From Cladorhizidae sp. MBARI D1340-BT2 (lineage: Eukaryota; Porifera; Demospongiae; Poecilosclerida; Cladorhizidae), in NCBI GenBank assembly GCA_028752905.1, contig JAQNBH010000002.1, forward strand, positions 35,370,075-35,434,074: a DNA stretch of 64,000 nt. The letters are read 5' to 3'. This document shows positions 50,903 to 62,400 of this stretch, in pieces (the stretch's first letter is position 1; the number at the start of each line of letters is the position of its first letter). The translations under genes were made by a program, and so were the position numbers. Under the pieces are notes generated by a model that ran no database searches, had not been told where the DNA came from, and saw only the letters and a list, made by a program, of their open reading frames with translations.

Positions 50903-53900
50903 GTGCATGATAGTAGCTTTAGAATCGCAATAGAAATCACACAGAGGTTCGATCAAAGTTGGGAACTGAGAAAGAACGTGGCATGCGCAGGAGCAGACGT
51001 TTGTACCCCACTTTGCACAGATAGCGCGGAAATGACTGAGCGATATTTTAGCCAAGTTTCAAGTCTTGGCCATGAACGCTTATTATATTATGAACAATCC
51101 AACTTACTGCGTTTATTCAGGCTTCTTCTTGTTCATTGCGCAGAGTTGCAATGAAATGGGAGGATAAAAAGTATCATAACTCAAGAATGGTTGACAATAA
51201 AATGTTGAAACTTGAAATGCAGCTAATTTAATAGTGAAGGTATAGATTGACGAAAGAAGGAAAAAAAGAAGGAAAAAACCCCACACAATGGTCTACTCCC
51301 CCCTACATTGTACACCAAGGGGGGAGTAGACCATTTTGTGGGTATTTTAAAAAACGTGTCATAACTATTGAATGCTTAATCCATTTCCAAAGATTATGGT
51401 CTCAAAATGTAGCTCATTCTAGGTGCTTTCCAATGACATTAGAATAATGGTGTTGCAATAAACTAGGACTGAAACATGGGGAAACCACAAAGGTCCTTTA
51501 AAATGTTTAGATGCACTCCTGTACCCAAACCACAGTTCTTCAACACTTGCTATTTATGGTGATATTAGAGTGATCACAGATACCTCTTTTGAATTGATAA
51601 TTTTTTTAAATTTTTTTTATTCACCCCAACATCCCCAATTTCATTTCCTCCCCCGGTCATATGCTGTCAGACTGAATATCTCATCAGAAAATGACTGGAT
51701 TGATAATTTGTCAATTGAAAAGAAGGAGTAATGCAAGAGCTTTCATAATATATAAAAATTATTTACTACAGACAAAAATTGAATGAGTTACATGGTATCA
51801 TGTGATGTCACTACATGAAATTACATTTCATAATAAATCAGTTTGAAAAGTGCATGATAGTAGCTTTAGAATCGCAATAGAAATCACACAGAGGTTCGAT
51901 CAAAGTTGGGAACTGAGAAAGAACGTGGCATGCGCAGGAGCAGACGTTTGTACCCCACTTTGCACAGATAGCGCGGAAATGACTGAGCGATATTTTAGCC
52001 AAGTTTCAAGTCTTGGCCATGAACGCTTATTATATTATGAACAATCCAACTTACTGCGTTTATTCAGGCTTCTTCTTGTTCATTGCGCAGAGTTGCAATG
52101 AAATGGGAGGATAAAAAGTATCATAACACAAGAATGGTTGACAATAAAATGTTGAAACTTGAAATGCAGCTAATTTAATAGTGAAGGTATAGATTGACGA
52201 AAGAAGGAAAAAAAGAAGGAAAAAACCCCACACAATGGTCTACTCCCCCCTACACCAAGGGGGGAGTAGACCATTTTGTGGGTTTTTTAAAAAACGTATC
52301 ATAACTATTGAATGCTTAATCCATTTCCAAAGATTATGGTCTCAAAATGTAGCTCATTCTAGGTGCTTTCCAATGACATTAGAATAATGGTGTTGCAATA
52401 AACTAGGACTGAAACATGGGGAAACCACAAAGGTCCTTTAAAATGTTTAGATGCACTCCTGTACCCAAACCAAAGGTCTTCAACACTTGCTATTTATGGT
52501 GATATTAGAGTGATCACAGATACCTCTTTTGAATTGATAGTTTTTTTAAATTTTTTTTATTCACCCCAACATCCCCAATTTCATTTCCTCCCCCGGTCAT
52601 ATGCTGTCAGACTGAATATCTCATCAGAAAATGACTGGATTGATAATTTGTCAATTGAAAAGAAGGAGTAATGCAAGAGATTTCATAATATATAAAAATT
52701 ATTTACTACAGACAACAATTGAATGAGTTACACGGTATCATGTGATGTCACTACATGAAATTACATTTCATAATAAATCAGTTTGAAAAGTGCATGATAG
52801 TAGCTTTAGAATCGCAATAGAAATCACACAGAGGTTCGATCAAAGTTGGGAACTGAGAAAGAACGTGGCATGCGCAGGAGCAGACGTTTGTACCCCACTT
52901 TGCACAGATAGCGCGGAAATGACTGAGCGATATTTTAGCCAAGTTTCAAGTCTTGGCCATGAACGCTTATTATATTATGAACAATCCAACTTACTGCGTT
53001 TATTCAGGCTTCTTCTTGTTCATTGCGCAGAGTTGCAATGAAATGGGAGGATAAAAAGTATCATAACTCAAGAATGGTTGACAATAAAATGTTGAAACTT
53101 GAAATGCAGCTAATTTAATAGTGAAGGTATAGATTGACGAAAGAAGGAAAAAAAGAAGGAAAAAACCCCACACAATGGTCTACTCCCCCCTACATTGTAC
53201 ACCAAGGGGGGAGTAGACCATTTTGTGGGTATTTTAAAAAACGTGTCATAACTATTGAATGCTTAATCCATTTCCAAAGATTATGGTCTCAAAATGTAGC
53301 TCATTCTAGGTGCTTTCCAATGACATTAGAATAATGGTGTTGCAATAAACTAGGACTGAAACATGGGGAAACCACAAAGGTCCTTTAAAATGTTTAGATG
53401 CACTCCTGTACCCAAACCACAGGTCTTCAACACTTGCTATTTATGGTGATATTAGAGTGATCACAGATACCTCTTTTGAATTGATAATTTTTTTAAATTT
53501 TTTTTATTCACCCCAACATCCCCAATTTCATTTCCTCCCCCGGTCATATGCTGTCAGACTGAATATCTCATCAGAAAATGACTGGATTGATAATTTGTCA
53601 ATTGAAAAGAAGGAGTAATGCAAGAGCTTTCATAATATATAAAAATTATTTACTACAGACAAAAATTGAATGAGTTACATGGTATCATGTGATGTCACTA
53701 CATGAAATTACATTTCATAATAAATCAGTTTGAAAAGTGCATGATAGTAGCTTTAGAATCGCAATAGAAATCACACAGAGGTTCGATCAAAGTTGGGAAC
53801 TGAGAAAGAACGTGGCATGCGCAGGAGCAGACGTTTGTATCCCACTTTGCACAGATAGCGCGGAAATGACTGAGCGATATTTTAGCCAAGTTTCAAGTCT

Positions 53901-55626
53901 TGGCAATGAACGCTTATTATATTATGAACAATCCAACTTACTGCGTTTATTCAGGCTTCTTCTTGTTCATTGCGCAGAGTTGCAATGAAATGGGAGGATA
54001 AAAAGTATCATAACTCAAGAATGGTTGACAATAAAATGTTGAAACTTGAAATGCAGCTAATTTAATAGTGAAGGTATAGATTGATAAAAGAAGGAAAAAA
54101 AGAAGGAAAAAACCCCACACAATGGTCTACTCCCCCCTTGTACACCAAGGGGGGAGTAGACCATTTTGTGGGTTTTTTAAAAAACCTATCATAACTATTG
54201 AATGCTTAATCCATTTCCAAAGATTATGGTCTCAAAATGTAGCTCATTCTAGGTGCTTTCCAATGACATTAGAATAATGGTGTTGCAATAAACTAGGACT
54301 GAAACATGGGGAAACCACAAAGGTCCTTTAAAATGTTTAGATGCACTCCTGTAACCAAACCAAAGGTCTTCAACACTTGCTATTTATGGTGATATTAGAG
54401 TGATCACAGATACCTCTTTTGAATTGATAGTTTTTTTAAATTTTTTTAATTCACCCCAACATCCCCAATTTCATTTCCTCCCCCGGTCATATGCTGTCAG
54501 ACTGAATATCTCATCAGAAAATGACTGGATTGATAATTTGTCAATTGAAAAGAAGGAGTAATGCAAGAGCTTTCATAATATATAAAAATTATTTACTACA
54601 GACAAAAATTGAATGAGTTACACGGTATCATGTGATGTCACTACATGAAATTACATTTCATAATAAATCAGTTTGAAAAGTGCATGATAGTAGCTTTAGA
54701 ATCGCAATAGAAATCACACAGAGGTTCGATCAAAGTTGGGAACTGAGAAAGAACGTGGCATGCGCAGGAGCAGACGTTTGTACCCCACTTTGCACAGATA
54801 GCGCGGAAATGACTGAGCGATATTTTAGCCAAGTTTCAAGTCTTGGCCATGAACGCTTATTATATTATGAACAATCCAACTTACTGCGTTTATTCAGGCT
54901 TCTTCTTGTTCATTGCGCAGAGTTGCAATGAAATGGGAGGATAAAAAGTATCATAACTCAAGAATGGTTGACAATAAAATGTTGAAACTTGAAATGCAGC
55001 TAATTTAATAGTGAAGGTATAGATTGACGAAAGAAGGAAAAAAAGAAGGAAAAAACCCCACACAATGGTCTACTCCCCCCTACATTGTACACCAAGGGGG
55101 GAGTAGACCATTTTGTGGGTATTTAAAAAAACGTGTCATAACTATTGAATGCTTAATCCATTTCCAAAGATTATGGTCTCAAAATGTAGCTCATTCTAGG
55201 TGCTTTCCAATGACATTAGAATAATGGTGTTGCAATAAACTAGGACTGAAACATGGGGAAACCACAAAGGTCCTTTAAAATGTTTAGATGCACTCCTGTA
55301 CCCAAACCACAGGTCTTCAACACTTGCTATTTATGGTGATATTAGAGTGATCACAGATACCTCTTATTAATTGATAATTTTTTTAAATTTTTTTAATTCA
55401 CCCCAACATCCCCAATTTCATTTCCTCCCCCGGTCATATGCTGTCAGACTGAATATCTCATCAGAAAATGACTGGATTGATAATTTGTCAATTGAAAAGA
55501 AGGAGTAATGCAAGAGCTTTCATAATATATAAAAATTATTTACTACAGACAAAAATTGAATGAGTTACACGGTATCATGTGATGTCACTACATGAAATTA
55601 CATTTCATAATAAATCAGTTTGAAAA
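50903..55626 (+). repeat. Dimeric higher-order repeat, ~2.5 copies, ~1.89 kb
   Basis: Units 50903, 52790 and 54680 (947 bp, 15-nt loop) share GGGTATTT at the foot of the hairpin. Interleaved units 51850 (940 bp, 8-nt loop) and 53737 (943 bp, 11-nt loop) share ACCAAAGGTC. Offsets are 1887 and 1890 bp. The second-type units no longer share a loop length, so loop changes are newer than the dimer, or a conversion replaced one of them. Confidence 0.85.
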
Positions 55627-58472
55627 GTGCATGATAGTAGCTTTAGAATCGCAATAGAAATCACACAGAGGTTCGATCAAAGTTGGGAACTGAGAAAGAA
55701 CGTGGCATGCGCAGGAGCAGACGTTTGTACCCCACTTTGCACAGATAGCGCGGAAATGACTGAGCGATATTTTAGCCAAGTTTCAAGTCTTGGCCATGAA
55801 CGCTTATTATATTATGAACAATCCAACTTACTGCGTTTATTCAGGCTTCTTCTTGTTCATTGCGCAGAGTTGCAATGAAATGGGAGGATAAAAAGTATCA
55901 TAACTCAAGAATGGTTGACAATAAAATGTTGAAACTTGAAATGCAGCTAATTTAATAGTGAAGGTATAGATTGACAAAAGAAGGAAAAAAAGAAGGAAAA
56001 AACCCCACACAATGGTCTACTCCCCCCTACATTGTACACCAAGGGGGGGAGTAGACCATTTTGTGGGTTTTTTAAAAAACGTGTCATAACTATTGAATGC
56101 TTAATCCATTTCCAAAGATTATGGTCTCAAAATGTAGCTCATTCTAGGTGCTTTCCAATGACATTAGAATAATGGTGTTGCAATAAACTAAGACTGAAAC
56201 ATGGGGAAACCACAAAGGTCCTTTAAAATGTTTAGATGCACTCCTGTACCCAAACCACAGGTCTTCAACACTTGCTATTTATGGTGATATTAGAGTGATC
56301 ACAGATATATACCTCTTTTGAATTGATAGTTTTTTAAAAATTTTTTTATTCACCCCAACATCCCCAATTTCATTTCCTCCCCCGGTCATATGCTGTCAGA
56401 CTGAATATCTCATCAGAAAATGACTGGATTGATAATTTGTCAATTGAAAAGAAGGAGTAATGCAAGAGCTTTCATAATATATAAAAATTATTTACTACAG
56501 ACAAAAATTGAATGAGTTACACGGTATCATGTGATGTCACTACATGAAATTACATTTCATAATAAATCGGTTTGAAAAGTGCATGATAGTAGCTTTAGAA
56601 TCGCAATAGAAATCACACAGAGGTTCGATCAAAGTTGGGAACTGAGAAAGAACGTGGCATGCGCAGGAGCAGACGTTTGTACCCCACTTTGCACAGATAG
56701 CGCGGAAATGACTGAGCGATATTTTAGCCAAGTTTCAAGTCTTGGCCATGAACGCTTATTATATTATGAACAATCCAACTTACTGCGTTTATTCAGGCTT
56801 CTTCTTGTTCATTGCGCAGAGTTGCAATGAAATGGGAGGATAAAAGGTATCATAACTCAAGAATGGTTGACAATAAAATGTTGAAACTTGAAATGCAGCT
56901 AATTTAATAGTGAAGGTATAGATTGACGAAAGAAGGAAAAAAAGAAGGAAAAAACCCCACACAATGGTCTACTCCCCCCTACATTGTACACCAAGGGGGG
57001 AGTAGACCATTTTGTGGGTTTTTTAAAAAACGTGTCATAACTATTGAATGCTTAATCCATTTCCAAAGATTATGGTCTCAAAATGTAGCTCATTCTAGGT
57101 GCTTTCCAATGACATTAGAATAATGGTGTTGCAATAAACTAAGACTGAAACATGGGGAAACCACAAAGGTCCTTTAAAATGTTTAGATGCACTCCTGTAC
57201 CCAAACCACAGGTCTTCAACACTTGCTATTTATGGTGATATTAGAGTGATCACAGATACCTCTTTTGAATTGATAGTTTTTTTAAATTTTTTTAATTCAC
57301 CCCAACATCCCCAATTTCATTTCCTCCCCCGGTCATATGCTGTCAGACTGAATATCTCATCAGAAAATGACTGGATTGATAATTTGTCAATTGAAAAGAA
57401 GGAGTAATGCAAGAGCTTTCATAATATATAAAAATTATTTACTACAGACAAAAATTGAATGAGTTACACGGTATCATGTGATGTCACTACATGAAATTAC
57501 ATTTCATAATAAATCAGTTTGAAAAGTGCATGATAGTAGCTTTAGAATCGCAATAGAAATCACACAGAGGTTCGATCAAAGTTGGGAACTGAGAAAGAAC
57601 GTGGCATGCGCAGGAGCAGACGTTTGTACCCCACTTTGCACAGATAGCGCGGAAATGACTGAGCGATATTTTAGCCAAGTTTCAAGTCTTGGCCATGAAC
57701 GCTTATTATATTATGAACAATCCAACTTACTGCGTTTATTCAGGCTTCTTCTTGTTCATTGCGCAGAGTTGCAATGAAATGGGAGGATAAAAGGTATCAT
57801 AACTCAAGAATGGTTGACAATAAAATGTTGAAACTTGAAATGCAGCTAATTTAATAGTGAAGGTATAGATTGACGAAAGAAGGAAAAAAAGAAGGAAAAA
57901 ACCCCACACAATGGTCTACTCCCCCCTACATTGTACACCAAGGGGGGAGTAGACCATTTTGTGGGTTTTTTAAAAAACGTGTCATAACTATTGAATGCTT
58001 AATCCATTTCCAAAGATTATGGTCTCAAAATGTAGCTCATTCTAGGTGCTTTCCAATGACATTAGAATAATGGTGTTGCAATAAACTAAGACTGAAACAT
58101 GGGGAAACCACAAAGGTCCTTTAAAATGTTTAGATGCACTCCTGTACCCAAACCACAGGTCTTCAACACTTGCTATTTATGGTGATATTAGAGTGATCAC
58201 AGATACCTCTTTTGAATTGATAGTTTTTTTAAATTTTTTTAATTCACCCCAACATCCCCAATTTCATTTCCTCCCCCGGTCATATGCTGTCAGACTGAAT
58301 ATCTCATCAGAAAATGACTGGATTGATAATTTGTCAATTGAAAAGAAGGAGTAATGCAAGAGCTTTCATAATATATAAAAATTATTTACTACAGACAAAA
58401 ATTGAATGAGTTACATGGTATCATGTGATGTCACTACATGAAATTACATTTCATAATAAATCAGTTTGAAAA
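55627..58472 (+). repeat. Monomers 59-61, including the longest unit (952 bp)
   Basis: Units start at 55627 (952 bp), 56579 and 57526 (947 bp each). Unit 55627 is the longest because of a 4-bp ATAT insertion near 56306 and an extra G in the right hairpin arm. All three share TAAACTAAGACTG; the last two also share AAAAGGTATCAT and are near-identical neighbours, differing for example at ACACGGT against ACATGGT. Confidence 0.87.
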
Positions 58473-59413
58473 GTGCATGATAGTAGCTTTAGAGAATCGC
58501 AATAGAAATCACACAGAGGTTCGATCAAAGTTGGGAACTGAGAAAGAACGTGGCATGCGCAGGAGCAGACGTTTGTACCCCACTTTGCACAGATAGCGCG
58601 GAAATGACTGAGCGATATTTTAGCCAAGTTTCAAGTCTTGGCCATGAACGCTTATTATATTATGAACAATCCAACTTACTGCGTTTATTCAGGCTTCTTC
58701 TTGTTCATTGCGCAGAGTTGCAATGAAATGGGAGGATAAAAAGTATCATAACTCAAGAATGGTTGACAATAAAATGTTGAAACTTGAAATGCAGCTAATT
58801 TAATAGTGAAGGTATAGATTGATGAAAGAAAAAAAAAAGAAGGAAAAAACCCCACACAATGGTCTACTCCCCCCTACACCAAGGGGGGAGTAGACCATTT
58901 TGTGGGTTTTTAAAAAAACGTGTCATAACTATTGAATTCTTAATCCATTTCCAAAGATTATGGTCTCAAAATGTAGCTCATTCTAGGTGCTTTCCAATGA
59001 CATTAGAATAATGGTGTTGCAATAAACTAGGACTGAAACATGGGGAAACCACAAAGGTCCTTTAAAATGTTTAGATGCACTCCTGTACCCAAACCAAAGG
59101 TCTTCAACACTTGCTATTTATGGTGATATTAGAGTGATCACAGATACCTCTTTTGAATTGATAGTTTTTAAAAAAAATTTAAATTCACCCCAACATCCCC
59201 AATTTCATTTCCTCCCCCGGTCATATGCTGTCAGACTGAATATCTCATCAGAAAATGACTGGATTGATAATTTGTCAATTGAAAAGAAGGAGTAATGCAA
59301 GAGCTTTCATAATATATAAAAATTATTTACTACAGACAAAAATTGAATGAGTTACACGGTATCATGTGATGTCACTACATGAAATTACATTTCATAATAA
59401 ATCAGTTTGAAAA
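58473..59413 (+). repeat. Monomer 62, 2-bp insertion in the conserved block
   Basis: This 941-bp unit has an extra AG in TTTAGAGAATCGC near 58491-58494, which shifts the 83-codon frame seen in every other complete copy. It has the 8-nt loop, GATGAAAG at the purine tract and TTGAATTCTTA, which link it to the short members of the dimer that follows. The rest of the CpG-rich block is intact at sequence level, so the array tolerates a frame break here. Confidence 0.88.
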
Positions 59414-62400
59414 GTGCATGATAGTAGTAGCTTTAGAATCGCAATAGAAATCACACAGAGGTTCGATCAAAGTTGGGAACTGAGAAAGAACGTGGCATTC
59501 GCAGGAGCAGACGTTTGTACCCCACTTTGCACAGATAGCGCGGAAATGACTGAGCGATATTTTAGCCAAGTTTCAAGTCTTGGCCATGAACGCTTATTAT
59601 ATTATGAACAATCCAACTTACTGCGTTTATTCAGGCTTCTTCTTGTTCATTGCGCAGAGTTGCAATGAAATGGGAGGATAAAAAGTATCATAACTCAAGA
59701 ATGGTTGACAATAAAATGTTGAAACTTGAAATGCAGCTAATTTAATAGTGAAGGTATAGATTGACGAAAGAAGAAAAAAAAGAAGGAAAAAACCCCACAC
59801 AATGGTCTACTCCCCCCTACATTGTACACCAAGGGGGGAGTAGACCATTTTGTGGGTTTTTAAAAAAACGTTTCATAACTATTGAATGCTTAATCCATTT
59901 CCAAAGATTATGGTCTCAAAATGTAGCTCATTCTAGGTGCTTTCCAATGACATTAGAATAATGGTGTTGCAATAAACTAGGACTGAAACATGGGGAAACC
60001 ACAAAGGTCCTTTAAAATGTTTAGATGCACTCCTGTACCCAAACCACAGGTCTTCAACACTTGCTATTTATGGTGATATTAGAGTGATCACAGATACCTC
60101 TTTTGAATTGATAGTTTTTTTAAATTTTTTTTATTCACCCCAACATCCCCAATTTCATTTCCTCCCCCGGTCATATGCTGTCAGACTGAATATCTCATCA
60201 GAAAATGACTGGATTGATAATTTGTCAATTGAAAAGAAGGAGTAATGCAAGAGCTTTCATAATATATAAAAATTATTTACTACAGACAAAAATTGAATGA
60301 GTTACATGGTATCATGTGATGTCACTACATGAAATTACATTTCATAATAAATCAGTTTGAAAAGTGCATGATAGTAGCTTTAGAATCGCAATAGAAATCA
60401 CACAGAGGTTCGATCAAAGTTGGGAACTGAGAAAGAATGTGGCATGCGCAGGAGCAGACGTTTGTACCCCACTTTGCACAGATAGCGCGGAAATGACTGA
60501 GCGATATTTTAGCCAAGTTTCAAGTCTTGGCCATGAACGCTTATTATATTATGAACAATCCAACTTACTGCGTTTATTCAGGCTTCTTCTTGTTCATTGC
60601 GCAGAGTTGCAATGAAATGGGAGGATAAAAAGTATCATAACTCAAGAATGGTTGACAATAAAATGTTGAAACTTGAAATGCAGCTAATTTAATAGTGAAG
60701 GTATAGATTGATGAAAGAAAAAAAAAAGAAGGAAAAAACCCCACACAATGGTCTACTCCCCCCTACACCAAGGGGGGAGTAGACCATTTTGTGGGTTTTT
60801 AAAAAAACGTGTCATAACTATTGAATTCTTAATCCATTTCCAAAGATTATGGTCTCAAAATGTAGCTCATTCTAGGTGCTTTCCAATGACATTAGAATAA
60901 TGGTGTTGCAATAAACTAGGACTGAAACATGGGGAAACCACAAAGGTCCTTTAAAATGTTTAGATGCACTCCTGTACCCAAACCAAAGGTCTTCAACACT
61001 TGCTATTTATGGTGATATTAGAGTGATCACAGATACCTCTTTTGAATTGATAGTTTTTAAAAAAAATTTAAATTCACCCCAACATCCCCAATTTCATTTC
61101 CTCCCCCGGTCATATGCTGTCAGACTGAATATCTCATCAGAAAATGACTGGATTGATAATTTGTCAATTGAAAAGAAGGAGTAATGCAAGAGCTTTCATA
61201 ATATATAAAAATTATTTACTACAGACAAAAATTGAATGAGTTACACGGTATCATGTGATGTCACTACATGAAATTACATTTCATAATAAATCAGTTTGAA
61301 AAGTGCATGATAGTAGTAGCTTTAGAATCGCAATAGAAATCACACAGAGGTTCGATCAAAGTTGGGAACTGAGAAAGAACGTGGCATTCGCAGGAGCAGA
61401 CGTTTGTACCCCACTTTGCACAGATAGCGCGGAAATGACTGAGCGATATTTTAGCCAAGTTTCAAGTCTTGGCCATGAACGCTTATTATATTATGAACAA
61501 TCCAACTTACTGCGTTTATTCAGGCTTCTTCTTGTTCATTGCGCAGAGTTGCAATGAAATGGGAGGATAAAAAGTATCATAACTCAAGAATGGTTGACAA
61601 TAAAATGTTGAAACTTGAAATGCAGCTAATTTAATAGTGAAGGTATAGATTGACGAAAGAAGAAAAAAAAGAAGGAAAAAACCCCACACAATGGTCTACT
61701 CCCCCCTACATTGTACACCAAGGGGGGAGTAGACCATTTTGTGGGTTTTTAAAAAAACGTTTCATAACTATTGAATGCTTAATCCATTTCCAAAGATTAT
61801 GGTCTCAAAATGTAGCTCATTCTAGGTGCTTTCCAATGACATTAGAATAATGGTGTTGCAATAAACTAGGACTGAAACATGGGGAAACCACAAAGGTCCT
61901 TTAAAATGTTTAGATGCACTCCTGTACCCAAACCACAGGTCTTCAACACTTGCTATTTATGGTGATATTAGAGTGATCACAGATACCTCTTTTGAATTGA
62001 TAGTTTTTTTAAATTTTTTTTATTCACCCCAACATCCCCAATTTCATTTCCTCCCCCGGTCATATGCTGTCAGACTGAATATCTCATCAGAAAATGACTG
62101 GATTGATAATTTGTCAATTGAAAAGAAGGAGTAATGCAAGAGCTTTCATAATATATAAAAATTATTTACTACAGACAAAAATTGAATGAGTTACATGGTA
62201 TCATGTGATGTCACTACATGAAATTACATTTCATAATAAATCAGTTTGAAAAGTGCATGATAGTAGCTTTAGAATCGCAATAGAAATCACACAGAGGTTC
62301 GATCAAAGTTGGGAACTGAGAAAGAATGTGGCATGCGCAGGAGCAGACGTTTGTACCCCACTTTGCACAGATAGCGCGGAAATGACTGAGCGATATTTTA

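Noticed and set aside
56540..56731. Minus-strand frame opposite the CpG-rich block
   Set aside because: It begins at TTG and is longer here only because one base change (AAATCGG) removes the usual stop. The antisense frame in other units is shorter.
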